From Corynebacterium variabile (GTDB lineage: Bacteria > Actinomycetota > Actinomycetes > Mycobacteriales > Mycobacteriaceae), in contig NZ_BJNT01000006.1 of the NCBI RefSeq assembly GCF_006539825.1, positions 62,001 to 126,000 on the forward strand: DNA of 64,000 nt, written 5' to 3'. The notes below the pieces were generated by a model. That model was not told where the DNA came from and searched no databases. It saw only the letters and a program-made list of their open reading frames with translations. Of the stretch, positions 48,728 through 59,441 are shown piece by piece; within the stretch, counting starts at the first letter, position 1; each line of letters opens with the position of its first letter. The position numbers and the translations under genes are program-made.

Positions 48728-48873
48728 GTTGCGTGTTCTCCCTGTGCTGATCTGCTGCTGTTCAGGCCCTCGCTCGTGGAACCCATCTTGGGGGACACGG
48801 CGGAGAATTGCCGGAACATTTTCTGTGGCGTGTCGTATCCCTCAACTCAAGGTTGAGGGTTGTGAGGCTTTTC
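48728..48873. promoter_or_regulatory. ftsQ-ftsZ intergenic region with stem-loop and GACAC motifs
   Basis: An 8-bp perfect inverted repeat, CCCTCAAC-tcaag-GTTGAGGG, lies at 48839-48859. Two copies of GACAC, the core recognised by WhiA (with WhcD in Corynebacterium), occur: minus strand at 48830-48834 and plus strand at 48794-48798. An ftsZ promoter should be here, but no -35/-10 pair is convincing. Confidence 0.45.
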
Positions 48874-49569
48874 TCAGTCCCGGACGGACGGCTGTGCCGG
48901 ATTCGAGACATTCCAGTGCGCGCCCTCGCGGGTGAGCACGATGCGCGTCGCCTCCGCTTTCTCGTCCGCGCGGTCGGAGGTTCCCCAGAAGACCTCCCGG
49001 TCGTCCCCGAACTTCAGGCTGACGCTGTCGGACGCGGGAGCATCGATCTCGGTGACACCTGCCCGGAACCCCGGGTCCATGTGGTCCAGGGCGAGGAGAA
49101 CCTCCGCGGCGGCGGTGACCGCGTCCTGGTCGGTGGACGAGACCCGCATCGGGGTCGCTCCCTCAGGCTGTGCGTCGCGGAGGAACTGGCGTCCCCCGGA
49201 GTCGACGACAACCGGCGTACCACCGTCATCGAGGACGCCGACCGCGGTGTGCTCGGTGACGGTGATCTTCACCGTCGACGGCCAGGAGCGTGAGACCGTG
49301 ACCGTGTCCACCCAGGGCAGCGTGGAGACGGCGGAGGCGGCCGAGCCGGTGTCCACACCGGCCATCCTGTCACCGTCGTCGATGCCCGAGGCGTCCTGTA
49401 CAGAGGCACTGTCCTGGTTGACGGCGCCGTCGACCTGGACCTTCTTGACGGTGAGCAGCTGGCTGACCAGCACCAGGCCGATCACCACGACCACGACCGC
49501 TGCCACAGTGGGCAGCAGCCAGCGCGGACGCGGCTTCCTGTCACGGGTCCTCCTGCTCGTGCGCGCCAC
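48874..49569 (-). CDS. ftsQ: Cell division protein FtsQ (POTRA domain)
   Basis: FtsQ links the divisome across the membrane with FtsL/FtsB. The 231-residue protein has a basic cytoplasmic N-terminus (ARTSRRTRDRKPRPR) and one membrane segment, LLPTVAAVVVVVIGLVLVSQLL. A POTRA domain follows (TVKKVQVDGAVNQDSASV...LPWVDTVTVSRSWPSTVKITVTEH in pieces), then the beta domain to the C-terminus. The GTG at 49569 is five bases after murC. It is the last gene before the ftsZ promoter region. Confidence 0.94.
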   Translation of the reverse strand: MARTSRRTRDRKPRPRWLLPTVAAVVVVVIGLVLVSQLLTVKKVQVDGAVNQDSASVQDASGIDDGDRMAGVDTGSAASAVSTLPWVDTVTVSRSWPSTVKITVTEHTAVGVLDDGGTPVVVDSGGRQFLRDAQPEGATPMRVSSTDQDAVTAAAEVLLALDHMDPGFRAGVTEIDAPASDSVSLKFGDDREVFWGTSDRADEKAEATRIVLTREGAHWNVSNPAQPSVRD

Positions 49570-49574
49570 GGGGA

Positions 49575-51074
49575 TCAGGCCTCCCCACCCAGTCGCCGGA
49601 GGATCTCGTCGGCGAGCATGGTGACCGTGCCGGCACCGACGGTGAGCACGACATCACCGGGGCGGGCGACCTCTGCCACCCGCTCCGGCACATCGCTGAA
49701 GCGCTCCTCGTAGACCACCGGAACCGTCATCCGGTCGGTGATGATCCGGGAGGTCACGCCTTCGACGGGGTCCTCGCGGGCTCCGTAGATGTCGAGCACC
49801 ACGGCGGTGTCCGCCAGGGACAGGGACTCGGCGAACTCTTCGGCGAAGGTGATGGTGCGGGAGTAGAGGTGGGGCTGGAAGACAGCGATGACGCGTCCCG
49901 CCACGCCGTCGGCGGCGGCGCGGGCGGCGACCTTGTCGCGGGCGGCCGAGAGCACGGCCCGGACCTCGGTCGGGTGGTGGGCGTAGTCGTCGTAGACCTC
50001 GACTCCCCCGGCGGTGCCGTGGTACTCGAAGCGGCGGCGGACCCCGTCGAAGGCGGCGACGCCGTCGATCACCTCGTCAAGATCGGAGCCGACCAGTCCC
50101 CCGGCCAGCACGGCGGCGGTGGCGTTGAGGAGCATGTGTCGGCCCGGTGTGCGCACGGTGACGGTGCGGGTGGTGTCGTCACCGGACCCGCCGGCCCCGG
50201 GGAACCGGACAGCAGCCTGCGAACCACCGTCGGGCGTCGTGCCGGCGTCCACGATCAACGCGCCGACCGGCACTGTCGGGTGTGCCTCGAAGGCGGCCGC
50301 GGTGCCGTAACCCAGCACCCGGGTGCCCTCGGCCAGTTCAACCTCACCGGCGACGACGCGCTCGGCGAGCTCCGCCGCGCCCGGGTCGTCGACGCAGGTC
50401 ACGAGGAAACCACCGGGGACGACGCGGCCGGCGAAGGCGCCGAAGACCTCGTGGTAGGCCTCCTCGGTGCCGTAGAAGTCCAGGTGGTCGGCCTCGATGT
50501 TGGTGACCACCGCAACCGTCGGCGAGTAGGACAGGAAGGATCCGTCGGACTCGTCGGCCTCGGCGACGAACACGTCACCGGTGCCGTGGTGGGCGTTGGT
50601 GCCGGCCCGGTTGAGCTGACCGCCGATGGCGAAGGAGGGGTCCATGCCCGCGGCCTGCAGACCCACCACGGCCATCGAGGTCGTCGAGGTCTTGCCGTGC
50701 GTGCCGGAGAGCAGGACCGCACGCCGGTCGGCCATGAGCAGGGCGAGGACGTCGCTGCGACGCAGCAGCGGGATGCCCTGTTCTGCGGCCGCGACGAGTT
50801 CCGGATTGTCGTGCGGGATGGCGGCGAAGGAGATGACGACGGCGTCGGGCAGTTCTCCCCCGGAGGTGAGGTTCGCGGCGTCGTGGCCGACCGCGATCTG
50901 TGCCCCGGCGGCGCGGAGCGCGAGCACGACCCGGGACTCCTTCATGTCGGAACCGCTCACGGCGATGCCGCGGTCGAGCAGGATGCGGGCGATACCGGAC
51001 ATGCCGGCGCCGCCGATACCGACCATGTGCACCCGGTGCAGCTGGTCGATGGAGGTGATGGGGTTCGCGTTCAT
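49575..51074 (-). CDS. murC: UDP-N-acetylmuramate-L-alanine ligase
   Basis: MurC adds L-alanine to UDP-MurNAc, the first peptide step of peptidoglycan precursor synthesis. It has 499 residues. The N-terminal Rossmann motif [21 protein letters not shown], the ATP loop [14 protein letters not shown] and [15 protein letters not shown] are present. The size is normal. The ATG at 51074 is three bases after murG. Confidence 0.97.
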   Translation of the reverse strand: MNANPITSIDQLHRVHMVGIGGAGMSGIARILLDRGIAVSGSDMKESRVVLALRAAGAQIAVGHDAANLTSGGELPDAVVISFAAIPHDNPELVAAAEQGIPLLRRSDVLALLMADRRAVLLSGTHGKTSTTSMAVVGLQAAGMDPSFAIGGQLNRAGTNAHHGTGDVFVAEADESDGSFLSYSPTVAVVTNIEADHLDFYGTEEAYHEVFGAFAGRVVPGGFLVTCVDDPGAAELAERVVAGEVELAEGTRVLGYGTAAAFEAHPTVPVGALIVDAGTTPDGGSQAAVRFPGAGGSGDDTTRTVTVRTPGRHMLLNATAAVLAGGLVGSDLDEVIDGVAAFDGVRRRFEYHGTAGGVEVYDDYAHHPTEVRAVLSAARDKVAARAAADGVAGRVIAVFQPHLYSRTITFAEEFAESLSLADTAVVLDIYGAREDPVEGVTSRIITDRMTVPVVYEERFSDVPERVAEVARPGDVVLTVGAGTVTMLADEILRRLGGEA

Positions 51075-51077
51075 GGT

Positions 51078-52190
51078 CTACTTCCTGCGTGCAGTCTCGA
51101 TGACGACGGTGGCGATACGGTCGGCGGCGTCCCGGTGCCCGGCACCTCGGGCAGCCTCACCCGCAGCCGCGAGGCGCTCGGCGTCACGCAGCAGCGGGAC
51201 GACCTCACGGGCGACCCGGCCCGGGTCGAGCTCGGCGTCCTTGACGATGACGCCACCCCCGGCCTCCACGACCGGGCGTGCGTTGAGCTCCTGCTCACCG
51301 TTGCCGTGCGGTAGCGGGACGTACACCGCGGGCAGGCCGCACGAGGAGATCTCGGCGACCGTCATCGCCCCCGACCGGCAGAGCACCATGTCCGCGGCGG
51401 TCAGGGCGAGGTCCATCCGGTCGATGTAGGGCACGGCCACGTAGGCCGGGGCACCGTCGACCTGGTCGACGTGGACACTGTTCTTACGGCCGTAGGCGTG
51501 GAGGACGCCGATCCCGGCGTCTCCGAGGGTGCGGGCTGCACCGCTGACGGCGTCGTTGATGGACGCCGCCCCCTGGCTGCCGCCGGTGACCAGGAGGACC
51601 GGCGCATCAGGGTCGAGGCCGAAGAACTCGCGGGCCTGGCCACGCAGTGCTGCGCGGTCGAGTTCCAGCAGTGACTGCCGGACGGGGATGCCGACGACCT
51701 CGGCACCCTTGAGCCCGGAACCCTTCACCGCCTCGAGCACGCGGGCGCCGAGCCTGGCACCGAGCCGGTTGGCCATACCGGTGCGGGCATTCGCCTCATG
51801 GACGACCGTGGGGACCTTCGCCCACTTCGCGGCGAGGTAGGCCGGCCCGGAGACATAGCCACCGAATCCGATGACGACATCGGCGTCGAGGTCCTTGAGG
51901 ACGCGACGGGTCCGGTTCAGCGCACCGACGAGGCGGAACGGGAAGGTGAAGAGGTCCTTGTTGATCTTGCGGGGCACCGGGACCGCCGGGATCAGGGAGA
52001 GGTCCACTCCGCGCTCCGGGACGAGCCTGGTCTCGAGTCCGCGTTCCGTGCCCAGCGCGGTCACCCGGATACCGGGCTGCGCCTTACGCAGTGCCTCGGC
52101 GACGGCGAGCGCCGGCTCGATATGTCCGGCCGTCCCTCCACCTGCGAGAACTACGGACAGGGGCCGGGCGGACTGGGATGAATCGTTCAC
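51078..52190 (-). CDS. murG: Lipid II-forming GlcNAc transferase MurG
   Basis: MurG transfers GlcNAc from UDP-GlcNAc to lipid I on the inner membrane face. The 370-residue protein of the GT-B fold shows [22 protein letters not shown] at the N-terminus and [53 protein letters not shown] (in parts) is the family signature. The GTG at 52190 overlaps the ftsW stop (GTGA). Confidence 0.97.
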   Translation of the reverse strand: MNDSSQSARPLSVVLAGGGTAGHIEPALAVAEALRKAQPGIRVTALGTERGLETRLVPERGVDLSLIPAVPVPRKINKDLFTFPFRLVGALNRTRRVLKDLDADVVIGFGGYVSGPAYLAAKWAKVPTVVHEANARTGMANRLGARLGARVLEAVKGSGLKGAEVVGIPVRQSLLELDRAALRGQAREFFGLDPDAPVLLVTGGSQGAASINDAVSGAARTLGDAGIGVLHAYGRKNSVHVDQVDGAPAYVAVPYIDRMDLALTAADMVLCRSGAMTVAEISSCGLPAVYVPLPHGNGEQELNARPVVEAGGGVIVKDAELDPGRVAREVVPLLRDAERLAAAGEAARGAGHRDAADRIATVVIETARRK

Positions 52191-53716
52191 GGACGGTGAT
52201 GCCTCCTGGGCTCATCGGTGCGGTACTGACGTTGCTGGCGGGACCGGGTACGGTCGACGCGCTCCGGAGTATCACGGTACCCTGTCCGGTCGCTCCGGTG
52301 GCGGGTGTCCCGACGGTCGCCGAGATCCCCGGACCGGGAGGCGGACCGGTGGGTCACCGGTTCACCGTAACGGCGTGCCTGCGGACGCACCCGGTCGCGG
52401 TGCTCCGCACCGGAGGTGTGCGTTGCCGGCTCCGGCAGCAGCAGGACGCGGTCGAACCAGGGGCGTCCCTCATGTTGCATCGAGGAGACGGTCTCGGGTT
52501 CGTGCCTGGCGCAGTTGGCGAGCAGACCCAGGGTCGCCAGCGTGATGACCGCAGAGGTACCACCGGCAGAGATCAGCGGCAGCTGCACACCGGTGACCGG
52601 GAGCAGACCGCAGACATAGCCGATGTTGTAGAAGGCCTGGCCGACGACGCCGGCGGTGAGGGTGGCGGAGAGCAGCCGGAGGAAGGGGTCGGTCTGCTTC
52701 GTGGCGGTACGGATACCGAACCAGCCGAGGATCGTGAACAGGATGATCACGGCGGCGGCGCCGAGGATGCCCAACTCCTCACCGATGATGGCGAAGACGA
52801 AGTCGTTGGTCGCCTCCGGCAGGTAGTTCCACTTCGCACGGGACTGTCCGGGGCCCACGCCGAGGAAACCACCGTCAGACAGTGAGTAGAGGCCCTGGCG
52901 CGCCTGGTAGGCGGCAGCCTGGCCGGCTTCGTCGTCGAAGTTGAGGCGGACGGCGTTGAACCAGGTGCTGATGCGGTCGGACCGGTAGCTCATCGCGGTG
53001 ATGGCGAGGGCACCGACCACGGTGATGATGCCGACCGCCACACCGAAGGCCCGGGTGGCCACACCACTGAACAGCAGCAGTGCGAGCACGACCAGTGCGA
53101 GGGAGAACATCATGCCGAGGTCGCGCTGCAGCAGGACGAGAGCGAGGATGCCGAAGGAGACCAGGATGAACGGGCCGAGGCCGTTCCTGATGTCCGGGTT
53201 CCGTCGGGTGTGCAGCGACACCGCGGCGGCACCCCACACCGACAGAGCGAGCTTCGCGATCTCGGAGGGCTGGAAGGACAGCGGTCCCAGGGCGATCCAG
53301 GACCGCGAACCGATGTCGTCACCGACACCGATGACGAGCACCAGGAGAAGAAGAGCTACGGCCACGAACAGGAATCCCGGAGCCCAGGCCCGCAGCTTGG
53401 CAGGTCTGATCCGCAGCGCGCCCCACATCACCGCCAGGCCGACGAGGACGATCACCGCCTGCCGGAGGAACTGGGAGAAGACACTGCCGCTGCCGTCGGT
53501 ACCGCGGGAGGTGACCATCGAGGCGGACAGGGAGATCATGAGTCCGAGCGCGACGAGGATGCCGGTGACCAGGATGATCACCTTGTAGTCGAGCTGCGGG
53601 GAGTCCAGCAGCCGACGCCACTTCTCCTGCAGTCCCTTCCACGGGGACGCGTCGGCGGGCGTCTTCTGCCGGGGGCGGCGCGGGGCGGACGGCCTCTGTG
53701 TCGTACGGTCACTCAT
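52187..53716 (-). CDS. ftsW: SEDS peptidoglycan glycosyltransferase FtsW
   Basis: FtsW polymerises lipid II at the septum together with FtsI. It has 509 residues and about ten membrane segments. Family segments include [48 protein letters not shown] and a long extracellular loop ([60 protein letters not shown] in parts). [16 protein letters not shown] also occurs. A long Arg/His-rich cytoplasmic tail follows after about residue 410. The ATG at 53716 is 13 bases after murD. Confidence 0.95.
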   Translation of the reverse strand: MSDRTTQRPSAPRRPRQKTPADASPWKGLQEKWRRLLDSPQLDYKVIILVTGILVALGLMISLSASMVTSRGTDGSGSVFSQFLRQAVIVLVGLAVMWGALRIRPAKLRAWAPGFLFVAVALLLLVLVIGVGDDIGSRSWIALGPLSFQPSEIAKLALSVWGAAAVSLHTRRNPDIRNGLGPFILVSFGILALVLLQRDLGMMFSLALVVLALLLFSGVATRAFGVAVGIITVVGALAITAMSYRSDRISTWFNAVRLNFDDEAGQAAAYQARQGLYSLSDGGFLGVGPGQSRAKWNYLPEATNDFVFAIIGEELGILGAAAVIILFTILGWFGIRTATKQTDPFLRLLSATLTAGVVGQAFYNIGYVCGLLPVTGVQLPLISAGGTSAVITLATLGLLANCARHEPETVSSMQHEGRPWFDRVLLLPEPATHTSGAEHRDRVRPQARRYGEPVTHRSASRSGDLGDRRDTRHRSDRTGYRDTPERVDRTRSRQQRQYRTDEPRRHHRP

Positions 53717-53729
53717 CTGCGTCCCGTCC

Positions 53730-55151
53730 TCACTTCAGTGTCGACTCGCGTGCGTATTCGGCGAACAGGTCGCCACGTCGGGACATGCCAGGGTACATGT
53801 CGAGGGAGGCCGCGGCGGGAGCCAGAACGACCGTGTCGCCCGGGTCCGCGGCGGCCCGGGCGGCGGCGACGACCTCGGCCATCGCGGCCTCCGGGTCGGT
53901 GGAGTCCACCACGGTCACCGGGACGTCCGGGGCGGTGGACGCCAGCTCATCGGCGAGGATCTGACGGTCCACACCGAGCAGAACCGCTGCCTTGAGGGCA
54001 GGGGCGACGGCGGCGACGAGGCCGTCGACGGCCGCTCCCTTGAGCTGTCCACCGGCGACCCAGACAACATCGCTGAGTCCGCGCAGCGCAGCCTCGGCGG
54101 CGTGGGGGTTGGTGGCCTTGGAGTTATCCACCCAGTCCACGCCGTCGGTGGTGGCGACGACCTGGCCGCGGTGGGCGGCGACGGTGAATCCGGCGAGCGC
54201 TCGGGCCACGGCATCCGGTGAGACATCGACGGCCCGGGCCAGTGCCGCTGCGGCGGTGGCATCGGCCACCCCCGCCGGGCCCGCCGGGGAGATCCCGGTG
54301 GCCGGAGCGAGCGTCGTGACTGTCCCGGTGACGGCGTCGAGTTCGACGATCTGTCCGTCGCGCACGCCGGTGACGACGGACGCGCCGGTGGTGTCGTCCG
54401 CTGGATCACCGAGGGTCACGGCGCGGTGCGGGCCGGTGAGGACACCGGTGTCACGGACACTGTCGAGCACTGCGGCATCGTCGAGCGCCAGCACCGGCAC
54501 TGTTCCGGTCAGGACGCGCGCTTTGTCGGCGGCGTAGTTCGCGAAGGAGCCGTGCCAGTCGAGGTGGTCGTCGGCGAGGTTGAGGACGCAGCCTGCGTCA
54601 GGTGCGAAATGCGGCGCCCAGTGCAGCTGGAAACTGGAGACCTCGGCGGCGAGCACGTCGATCCGCGGGTCGGCGAGCAGGGCGTCCCCGGGAGGGGTGC
54701 CGATGTTGCCGACGGCGGTGACAGCGCGACCGTCGGCACCGAGCACTGCGGCGAGCATGGCCGTGGTGGTGGTCTTGCCGTTGGTGCCGGTCACGGCGAG
54801 CCAGGTGCGCGGTTCCCCGAAGAGGCCGGCGCGGTCGGCGAGCCACGCGGCGTCGATGTCGCCGATCACCGGTACACCGCGGCGTGCAGCGGCGAGGAGC
54901 AGTGGCGAGTCCGGACGCCATCCCGGTGAGGTGATCAGGAGGTCGGCCTCACCCAGGGCGTCCTGCGCGTCGCTGACGGTCACGGCGACCGCACCGGTCT
55001 GCGCCGCGAGCTCCCGGCCGCGGTCGGTGTTGTCGTCCGCGAGGGTCACGGTGCAACCCAGCGGGGCAAGCATCCGGGCGACACCGGCGCCGGCCACGCC
55101 CGCTCCTGCGACGAGGACACGGCCGGACGAGAGTGCTTCGGTAATGGTCAC
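53730..55151 (-). CDS. murD: UDP-MurNAc-L-alanine:D-glutamate ligase
   Basis: MurD adds D-glutamate to UDP-MurNAc-L-Ala. The 473-residue protein has an N-terminal [21 protein letters not shown] nucleotide fold and the ATP loop [38 protein letters not shown] and [17 protein letters not shown] follow; the last is a typical MurD motif. The ATG at 55151 is 12 bases after mraY. Normal family length. Confidence 0.97.
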   Translation of the reverse strand: MTITEALSSGRVLVAGAGVAGAGVARMLAPLGCTVTLADDNTDRGRELAAQTGAVAVTVSDAQDALGEADLLITSPGWRPDSPLLLAAARRGVPVIGDIDAAWLADRAGLFGEPRTWLAVTGTNGKTTTTAMLAAVLGADGRAVTAVGNIGTPPGDALLADPRIDVLAAEVSSFQLHWAPHFAPDAGCVLNLADDHLDWHGSFANYAADKARVLTGTVPVLALDDAAVLDSVRDTGVLTGPHRAVTLGDPADDTTGASVVTGVRDGQIVELDAVTGTVTTLAPATGISPAGPAGVADATAAAALARAVDVSPDAVARALAGFTVAAHRGQVVATTDGVDWVDNSKATNPHAAEAALRGLSDVVWVAGGQLKGAAVDGLVAAVAPALKAAVLLGVDRQILADELASTAPDVPVTVVDSTDPEAAMAEVVAAARAAADPGDTVVLAPAAASLDMYPGMSRRGDLFAEYARESTLK

Positions 55152-55163
55152 GGTGAGTCTCTC

Positions 55164-56264
55164 CTAGAGGCCTGCGCCACGGAGCCATTCGCTGTAGAAC
55201 AGCGCGACACCGCCCATGGCGAAGAGTGCGGACAGCAGCCAGAACCGGACGACGACCGTGGTCTCCGCCCAGCCCCCCTGCTCGAAGTGGTGGTGGAAGG
55301 GCGCCATACGGAATACGCGGCGTCCGGTGGTCTTGAACGAGCCGACCTGGATCACGACGCTGGCGGCCTCCATGACGAAGAGGAAGGCGACGACGATCAT
55401 CAGCAGTTCAGTGCGGGAGGTGATGGACAGACCGGCGACAAGTCCGCCGAGTGCCAGGGAGCCGGTGTCGCCCATGAAGATCTTGGCCGGGGCGGCGTTC
55501 CACCACAGGAAGCCGAGGCAGCCACCGAGGCCGGCACCGGCGAGCATCGCCAGGTCCAGCGGGTCGCGCACCTGGTAGCAGCTCACGGCGGCGTCCGCGG
55601 AGCAGGAGTTGCGGAACTGCCAGAAGGTCATCACCACGTAGGCGGCGAGCACGATGCCGGAGACACCGGCGGCCAGACCGTCGAGACCGTCGGTGAGGTT
55701 CACCGCGTTCGACCAGGCGGAGATGACGATGTAGATGAAGACGAGGAAGATGATGGTGCCGATCACCGCGCCACCGACCTTGAGGTCGAAGGTGTTGATG
55801 TCACGGATGAACGACAGCTTCGTCGACGCCGGGGTGAGGTCGTGCGAGTTCGGGAACTGCAGGATCAGGATGCCGAAGACGATGGCGATGATGAGCTGCA
55901 GGGCGAGCTTCGCCCGGGCGTTCAGGCCGAGGTTCCGTCCCATGACCAGCTTGATGTAGTCGTCGGCGAACCCGACGCCGCCGAGGGCGAGGGTGAGCCC
56001 GAGGACGAGCCAGCCGGAGGCGCCGGGGCCGGTGCCGTTGGTCGCCAGGCCGACGATGACGGCGACGATGTACCCGACGGTGATACCGACGAGGATGGCG
56101 ATGCCGCCCATGGTCGGGGTACCGCGCTTGCGCAGGTGGGACTTCGGTCCTTCCTCACGGATCTCCTGCCCGATGCCCTCGGCGGAGAACCGCTTGATGA
56201 GGACCGGGGTGAGGAAGATGGCGACGAAGAACGATACTGCCGCTGCGACGATGATCTGCATCAT
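55164..56264 (-). CDS. mraY: Phospho-MurNAc-pentapeptide translocase MraY
   Basis: MraY attaches phospho-MurNAc-pentapeptide to undecaprenyl phosphate, making lipid I. It has 366 residues with ten membrane segments. Active-site motifs are [32 protein letters not shown] and [15 protein letters not shown]. The ATG at 56264 ([17 protein letters not shown]) is used. It is 13 bases after murF. Confidence 0.97.
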   Translation of the reverse strand: MMQIIVAAAVSFFVAIFLTPVLIKRFSAEGIGQEIREEGPKSHLRKRGTPTMGGIAILVGITVGYIVAVIVGLATNGTGPGASGWLVLGLTLALGGVGFADDYIKLVMGRNLGLNARAKLALQLIIAIVFGILILQFPNSHDLTPASTKLSFIRDINTFDLKVGGAVIGTIIFLVFIYIVISAWSNAVNLTDGLDGLAAGVSGIVLAAYVVMTFWQFRNSCSADAAVSCYQVRDPLDLAMLAGAGLGGCLGFLWWNAAPAKIFMGDTGSLALGGLVAGLSITSRTELLMIVVAFLFVMEAASVVIQVGSFKTTGRRVFRMAPFHHHFEQGGWAETTVVVRFWLLSALFAMGGVALFYSEWLRGAGL

Positions 56265-56277
56265 GGGATGTGCTGGT

Positions 56278-57795
56278 TTACCTTGCCTGGGAGGAATTGG
56301 AGACAGCGGCGTGGAGGCGTTCGGCCACGCGCCACAGTCCGTCAGAATAAGACGCCTTGACGAGCACGACGTCGCCGGGGTGGGTGGGCGCGCCGGTGAG
56401 CAGGTTCACTGCGCCGTCGACATCGTCGACCTGCCGGGTCCGGATCCCGTTGTCCTCGCCGGCGGCGGCCAGGGCATCCTGGTTGACGCCGTGTCCGACG
56501 ACGATGAGCCGGTCGATACCCCGCTCAGCAAGGTAGGCGCCGATGCCGGTGTGTTCGCCGACGGCGTCCTCCCCAAGCTCCGCCATCTGGCCGAGGACGG
56601 CCCAGGACTCCGTGCCGGTCCGGGTCGACGCGGCGTGTGCCAGGGCGTCGATCCCGGCCCGCATCGAATCCGGGTTGGCGTTGTAGGAGTCGTTGATCAC
56701 GGTGAGACCGTCGGGACGGGTCCGGACGTCCATGCGGTTGGCGCTGGCGGCGGTGTACCCGGTGAGTGCCGACGCCACCTCCGACGGGGCCAGACCGCAC
56801 TCGATGGCGGCCGCCGCGGCAGCGAGGGCGTTGGCGACATTGTGCGCGCCGAAGACGCCGAGGCTGACCTTCACCGGCTCACCCTCCGGGTGGTGCAGGA
56901 GGAAGGACGCCCGGGCGACCTCGTCGAGGGTGATGTCCGAGGCCCGGTAGTCGGCGGTGCCGTCCGCGCCCTGGTCGGCCGAGTAGTACACGACCCGCGC
57001 TGCAGTGCGCGGCGCCATCCCGGAGACCAGGTCGTCGTCGGCGTTGAGCACCGCCACGCCACCCTCGGCGGCCGGGGGCAGAGCCTCGACCAGTTCACCC
57101 TTGGCCTGCGCGATGCCCTCGCGGGAACCGAACTCGCCGAGGTGGGCGGTACCGACGTTGAGGACCACACCGATCCGCGGCGGGGCGATACGTGCCAGGT
57201 GGGCGATGTGTCCCTGTCCACGGGCCGACATCTCGGCGACGAGGTACTTCGTCGTCCGACCGGCCTTGAGCACGGTGTACGGGTGACCGATCTCGTTGTT
57301 GAGGCTGCCGGGCGGGGCGATGGTCTCGCCGTCGCGGGAGAACACCGCACCGAGCAGGTCCTTGGTCGAGGTCTTGCCGGCTGAGCCGGTGACCCCGATG
57401 ACGGTCAGACGGTTCTCCGCGACGAGCACCTCGGTGCTGTGTCGGGCGAGCCGGGACACCGCGGTGATGACCCGCTCTCCCAGCCCGTCGGGGTCGTTGT
57501 CGAGGTAGGACGCGTTACGCTGCGTCCCCTGCTCTTCCTCGACCGCCGGGCAGAGCAGTTCGGGCAGTGCGGTGGGCCGGCCGGCCATGACAAGGGCCGC
57601 CCCTGCTTCCAGGGCGGGGCCGACGAAGTCGTGCCCGTCGACACGGGCGCCGGGCAGAGCCATGTAGACACTGCCGGCGGTGACGCGGCGGGAGTCGAAC
57701 TCCACCGGTCCGGTCACCACCGTGTCCGGGTCGGCACCGTCGACCAGGGTGCCGCCGGTGATGTCGGCGATCTCTCCTGCGGTCAGTTCGATCAT
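56278..57795 (-). CDS. murF: UDP-MurNAc-tripeptide:D-Ala-D-Ala ligase
   Basis: MurF adds D-alanyl-D-alanine to the UDP-MurNAc-tripeptide. The 505-residue protein shows the ATP loop [17 protein letters not shown], the KTSTK variant usual in MurF, and [37 protein letters not shown] and [18 protein letters not shown] are also present. The ATG at 57795 overlaps the murE stop (ATGA). Confidence 0.97.
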   Translation of the reverse strand: MIELTAGEIADITGGTLVDGADPDTVVTGPVEFDSRRVTAGSVYMALPGARVDGHDFVGPALEAGAALVMAGRPTALPELLCPAVEEEQGTQRNASYLDNDPDGLGERVITAVSRLARHSTEVLVAENRLTVIGVTGSAGKTSTKDLLGAVFSRDGETIAPPGSLNNEIGHPYTVLKAGRTTKYLVAEMSARGQGHIAHLARIAPPRIGVVLNVGTAHLGEFGSREGIAQAKGELVEALPPAAEGGVAVLNADDDLVSGMAPRTAARVVYYSADQGADGTADYRASDITLDEVARASFLLHHPEGEPVKVSLGVFGAHNVANALAAAAAAIECGLAPSEVASALTGYTAASANRMDVRTRPDGLTVINDSYNANPDSMRAGIDALAHAASTRTGTESWAVLGQMAELGEDAVGEHTGIGAYLAERGIDRLIVVGHGVNQDALAAAGEDNGIRTRQVDDVDGAVNLLTGAPTHPGDVVLVKASYSDGLWRVAERLHAAVSNSSQAR

Positions 57796-59441
57796 GCTTC
57801 AGAGTCCTTGGTGTCGGAATGTACGTCGAGTGCGGCGAGTGCGTCCGCGAGTTCCACCCTGTCGTCGAAGTCGACGACGGTGTCCCCGATGATCTGTCCG
57901 GATTCGTGGCCCTTGCCTGCCACGACGACGACATCACCGGAGCGGGCCCAGCCGACCGCGTCCCGGATAGCCTCGGCGCGGTCGCCGATCTCCCGGATCT
58001 CGGGCGACACACCGTCGGTGCGCTGTGCCGCAGCATCCCCGGCACCGGCCAGGACGGCGGCGCGGATGGTCGCGGGGTCCTCGTCACGCGGATTGTCGTC
58101 GGTGACGATGACGAGGTCGGCGACGGCGGCCGCCGCGGCACCCATCTTCGGACGCTTCTCATGGTCACGGTTGCCACCGGCACCCAGCACTACGCCGAGT
58201 CGGCCGCGTGTGGCGCCGTTCCCGCCGGCGGCGGCGCGGTCGAGCTGGCCGTTGAGGGTGTCCAGCACTGCGGTGACGGCACCGGGCTTGTGGGCGTAGT
58301 CCACCAGGGCGAGGAAATCGACCGCGGTCTGTGGGGAGGAGCCGGAGATCTTCTCCATGCGGCCCGGGACGCTGACCTCGGCCAGCTCGTCGGCGATGGA
58401 GGCGTCCTCCCCGGCGGCCACGAGGGTGGCCAGGGCGAGAGTGGCGTTGGCGACGTTGAAGGCGCCCGGGATCGACAGGTCGTACTCCACCTGTCCGTCC
58501 GCACGGTCCACGGTGACGTGCTGGGTGCCGTCGGGGTGGACGGCGACGTCGCTGACCTGCCAGGTCGCGGCCTCCCCATCGGTGGAGACGGTGACGGTGG
58601 CGTCCCCGGTACGCCCCGCGAGGCGCCGGCCCCACTCGTCGTCGACGCAGACGACGGGGACCGGAAGTTTACCGGCGGGGTCCTGCGGCTCGGTGAACAG
58701 CATGGACTTCGCGTCGAAGTAGTCCTCCATCGTCGGATGGAAGTCGAGGTGGTCCTGGGAGAGGTTGGTGAACCCGGCGACGTCGAAGTCGACGCCGCGG
58801 ACCCGGCCGAGGACCAGGGCGTGGGAGGAGACCTCCATGACCACGTGGGTCACGCCCTCGTCCCTCATCCGGGCGAAGAGCGCCTGGAGCGTCGGCGCCT
58901 CGGGGGTGGTCAGTGAGGTCGGGATCTTCCGGCCGTCGATCCTGGTCCCGGTGGTGCCGATGAGTCCGACGTGGCGGTGCCCCAGCAGGGCACGCTCCAT
59001 CATGTAGGTCGTGGTCGTCTTGCCGCTGGTACCGGTGACGCCGATGACGGTCATGTCCCGCGAGGGATGACCGTGGATCTCCGCGGCGACGGGACCGAGC
59101 CACTGCCGGCAGTCGTCGACCACGAGGGCAGTGCCCTGCCAGGACCCGTCCACGAGGACGCCGAGCCCCTCCTCGTCGGTGAGCACACTGTGTCCGGCGG
59201 ACTGACCGGCGAACCGGGCTCCGTGGGCACGGGTGCCCGGCACCGCCATGAACAGGCCGTCGGCAGGGACGTCGCGGGCGTCGATGTCGGCGGTCGCGAC
59301 GGTCTGCTGCCCCTGCTCGGCGCTCGCCACGCCCGCTGCAGTGCCGGCCACGTCGACGAGGCGCCCGCCCGTCAGCTCCGCGAGCTGGGCGAGCGTGGGA
59401 CGGGTCGGACGTGACGGGCTTGTCTGACTGGTCACGGTCAC
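57792..59441 (-). CDS. murE: UDP-MurNAc-L-Ala-D-Glu:meso-DAP ligase
   Basis: MurE adds the third peptide residue. The DNPR motif (VIVTDDNPRDEDP) marks meso-diaminopimelate as the substrate, as expected in Corynebacterium, and not lysine. The 549-residue protein also has VTGTSGKTTTTYMME and NLSQDHLDFHPTMEDYFDAK. The GTG at 59441 gives a GTGA overlap with ftsI; a second in-frame GTG at 59435 has a better-spaced GGAGG ribosome site and may be the true start. Confidence 0.96.
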   Translation of the reverse strand: MTVTSQTSPSRPTRPTLAQLAELTGGRLVDVAGTAAGVASAEQGQQTVATADIDARDVPADGLFMAVPGTRAHGARFAGQSAGHSVLTDEEGLGVLVDGSWQGTALVVDDCRQWLGPVAAEIHGHPSRDMTVIGVTGTSGKTTTTYMMERALLGHRHVGLIGTTGTRIDGRKIPTSLTTPEAPTLQALFARMRDEGVTHVVMEVSSHALVLGRVRGVDFDVAGFTNLSQDHLDFHPTMEDYFDAKSMLFTEPQDPAGKLPVPVVCVDDEWGRRLAGRTGDATVTVSTDGEAATWQVSDVAVHPDGTQHVTVDRADGQVEYDLSIPGAFNVANATLALATLVAAGEDASIADELAEVSVPGRMEKISGSSPQTAVDFLALVDYAHKPGAVTAVLDTLNGQLDRAAAGGNGATRGRLGVVLGAGGNRDHEKRPKMGAAAAAVADLVIVTDDNPRDEDPATIRAAVLAGAGDAAAQRTDGVSPEIREIGDRAEAIRDAVGWARSGDVVVVAGKGHESGQIIGDTVVDFDDRVELADALAALDVHSDTKDSEA

